Assembly: GCF_035083965.1 (NCBI RefSeq)
Contig: NC_089726.1
Span: forward strand, 10,979,501 to 11,043,500
Source: Branchiostoma lanceolatum
Lineage: Eukaryota; Chordata; Leptocardii; Amphioxiformes; Branchiostomatidae
Direction: 5' to 3'
Length of the DNA: 64,000 nt
The notes beneath the pieces were generated by a model. The model made no database searches and was not told the DNA's origin. It saw only the letters and a program-made list of their open reading frames with translations. The position numbers were made by a program, and so were the translations under genes. Shown here in pieces: positions 63,202 through 64,000 of the stretch (positions are counted from its first letter, which is position 1; each line of letters starts with the position of its first letter).

Positions 63202-63269
63202 CTGACCGCTTGGGTACCATAAATCATCTGGCAGCGCCGCCTGCACATCCGTCTCAGTTCCCGCGAAAA
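63202..63269 (-). CDS. Candidate second exon ...GTETDVQAALPDDLWYP
   Basis: From the acceptor ATCAAG to a strong CAG|GTCAGT donor, the frame reads FAGTETDVQAALPDDLWYPS then GQ. Its entry phase (two bases) matches the phase-1 donor of the candidate first exon at 63935-63962. Product unknown. Confidence 0.4.
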
Positions 63270-63934
63270 CTTGATCATGTGATATGGAAGCCCCAGTGGA
63301 ATATAACGTTAGTGCTGTGAAAATAAAGCACGCCATGACATGCCTGAACCAAGGATGCCTGAACAGAGCACGAAAAAATAAAACTCCAAAACTATTCAAA
63401 AATTACGGTAATCTAGACAAGGGCGTTGGGATGAGGGCTAACTATAGACAGCGATACTGTATGTCATTTTTGTCAACATAATCCACTTCAACCTCGCTAC
63501 ATATATGCAAATTTTTCATTATCATCTCAGTCCCCTGTTCACGCAGATGCATGCACGTGAAGACGGGATCAGTATTAAAAAAACTCTCATGAAGTTTCTG
63601 TAGACAATGCATAGTCGCAGTGCAATGATAAATAACACACTGAACATGCAGCAGGAGTGACGAATGGTTGAGGTGTCATCTGTGCAACTTGGAAGCTTGC
63701 AAGATGTTACACAATCAACAACACCAACGACAAAACAAAGATGGCCTTTTTCTTTTCAGCCGGCCTGATTATGCTCCGGTCACATCTGTTTCCACCAACA
63801 TGTAGTTCCTGGCTACGTTCACAAAAAGCATATCAACAAAGCTACCACACGAAGAGCTAGACTTGCACCACTCTTGGACGTCATAGAGAACGCGAAAAAG
63901 CTCCTAAATACTCACAATCACAGTCAATCGTCAC

Positions 63935-63962
63935 CTTCCCCCGTCCACTGGCGAGCAGCCAT
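63935..63962 (-). CDS. Candidate first coding exon MAARQWTGE
   Basis: CAAGATGGCTGC gives a good Kozak context and resembles a YY1 element, common at housekeeping-gene starts. Nine codons are followed by an AAG|GTGACG donor at phase 1. A competing GTGAGT donor 20 bases on would include an in-frame stop. It may start the gene that owns the 63202-63269 exon; its downstream identity is unknown. Confidence 0.4.
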
Positions 63963-64000
63963 CTTGTAAACAACAACCTTGCTGTGATTGGTCCTTTTCC

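Overview
The window looks like nuclear DNA of an invertebrate chordate, most likely an amphioxus (Branchiostoma). It has intron-rich genes with short exons and vertebrate-like orthologues, GT-AG introns, a Pol III tRNA-Met, a U1 snRNA, and many dispersed foldback/MITE-type repeats. The species is inferred; no search was run. Gene models were built by hand from splice sites, reading phase and family motifs.

Left third (1-20.7 kb). Positions 1-776 hold the last exons of a carbonyl-reductase (CBR1-like) SDR gene on the plus strand. Next, on the minus strand, a five-exon gene (1662-12102) encodes a type I membrane protein: signal peptide, CUB domain, LDL-receptor class A domain, transmembrane helix, and a tail with a PPPPY motif. 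All four of its introns are phase 1, and its large introns contain a 266-bp perfect foldback element and a diverged triplicated repeat. 12.1-20.7 kb is non-coding apart from one decayed ORF and a GT microsatellite.

Middle (20.7-47 kb). A complete 17-coding-exon MOV10-type SF1 RNA helicase gene (minus, CDS 20748-31977, about 1,037 aa) starts from a promoter near 34.6 kb that it appears to share head-to-head with NDUFB11 (plus, 34787-41121), a respiratory complex I subunit. NDUFB11 introns hold a LINE reverse-transcriptase remnant, a tRNA-derived SINE and a foldback MITE. 42.0-42.9 kb holds a regular array of palindromic ATGCAAAT octamers. A small unrecognised two-pass membrane protein gene follows (44157-45016, plus).

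Right third (47-64 kb). The most unusual gene is on the minus strand at 47537-51766. A very long charged alpha-helical segment (E4-R/K4 repeats) is fused to an oligoadenylate-synthetase-like nucleotidyltransferase plus OAS1-C region. Both aspartates of the catalytic DxD are replaced, which predicts a pseudoenzyme. Its first mapped exon has no ATG and is open at phase 0, so the N-terminus lies upstream. Acidic and Lys/Glu-rich candidate exons at 55.8-58.4 kb, mostly with phase-0 boundaries, may belong to it or to a separate gene. A U1 snRNA gene (61603), a tRNA-Met(CAT) gene (62783) and candidate first exons of another minus-strand gene (63.2-63.96 kb) lie at the right edge.

The genes do not form an operon. 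The two with likely RNA or innate-immunity links (MOV10 and the OAS-like pseudoenzyme) share the window but are separated by NDUFB11 and the two-pass gene.
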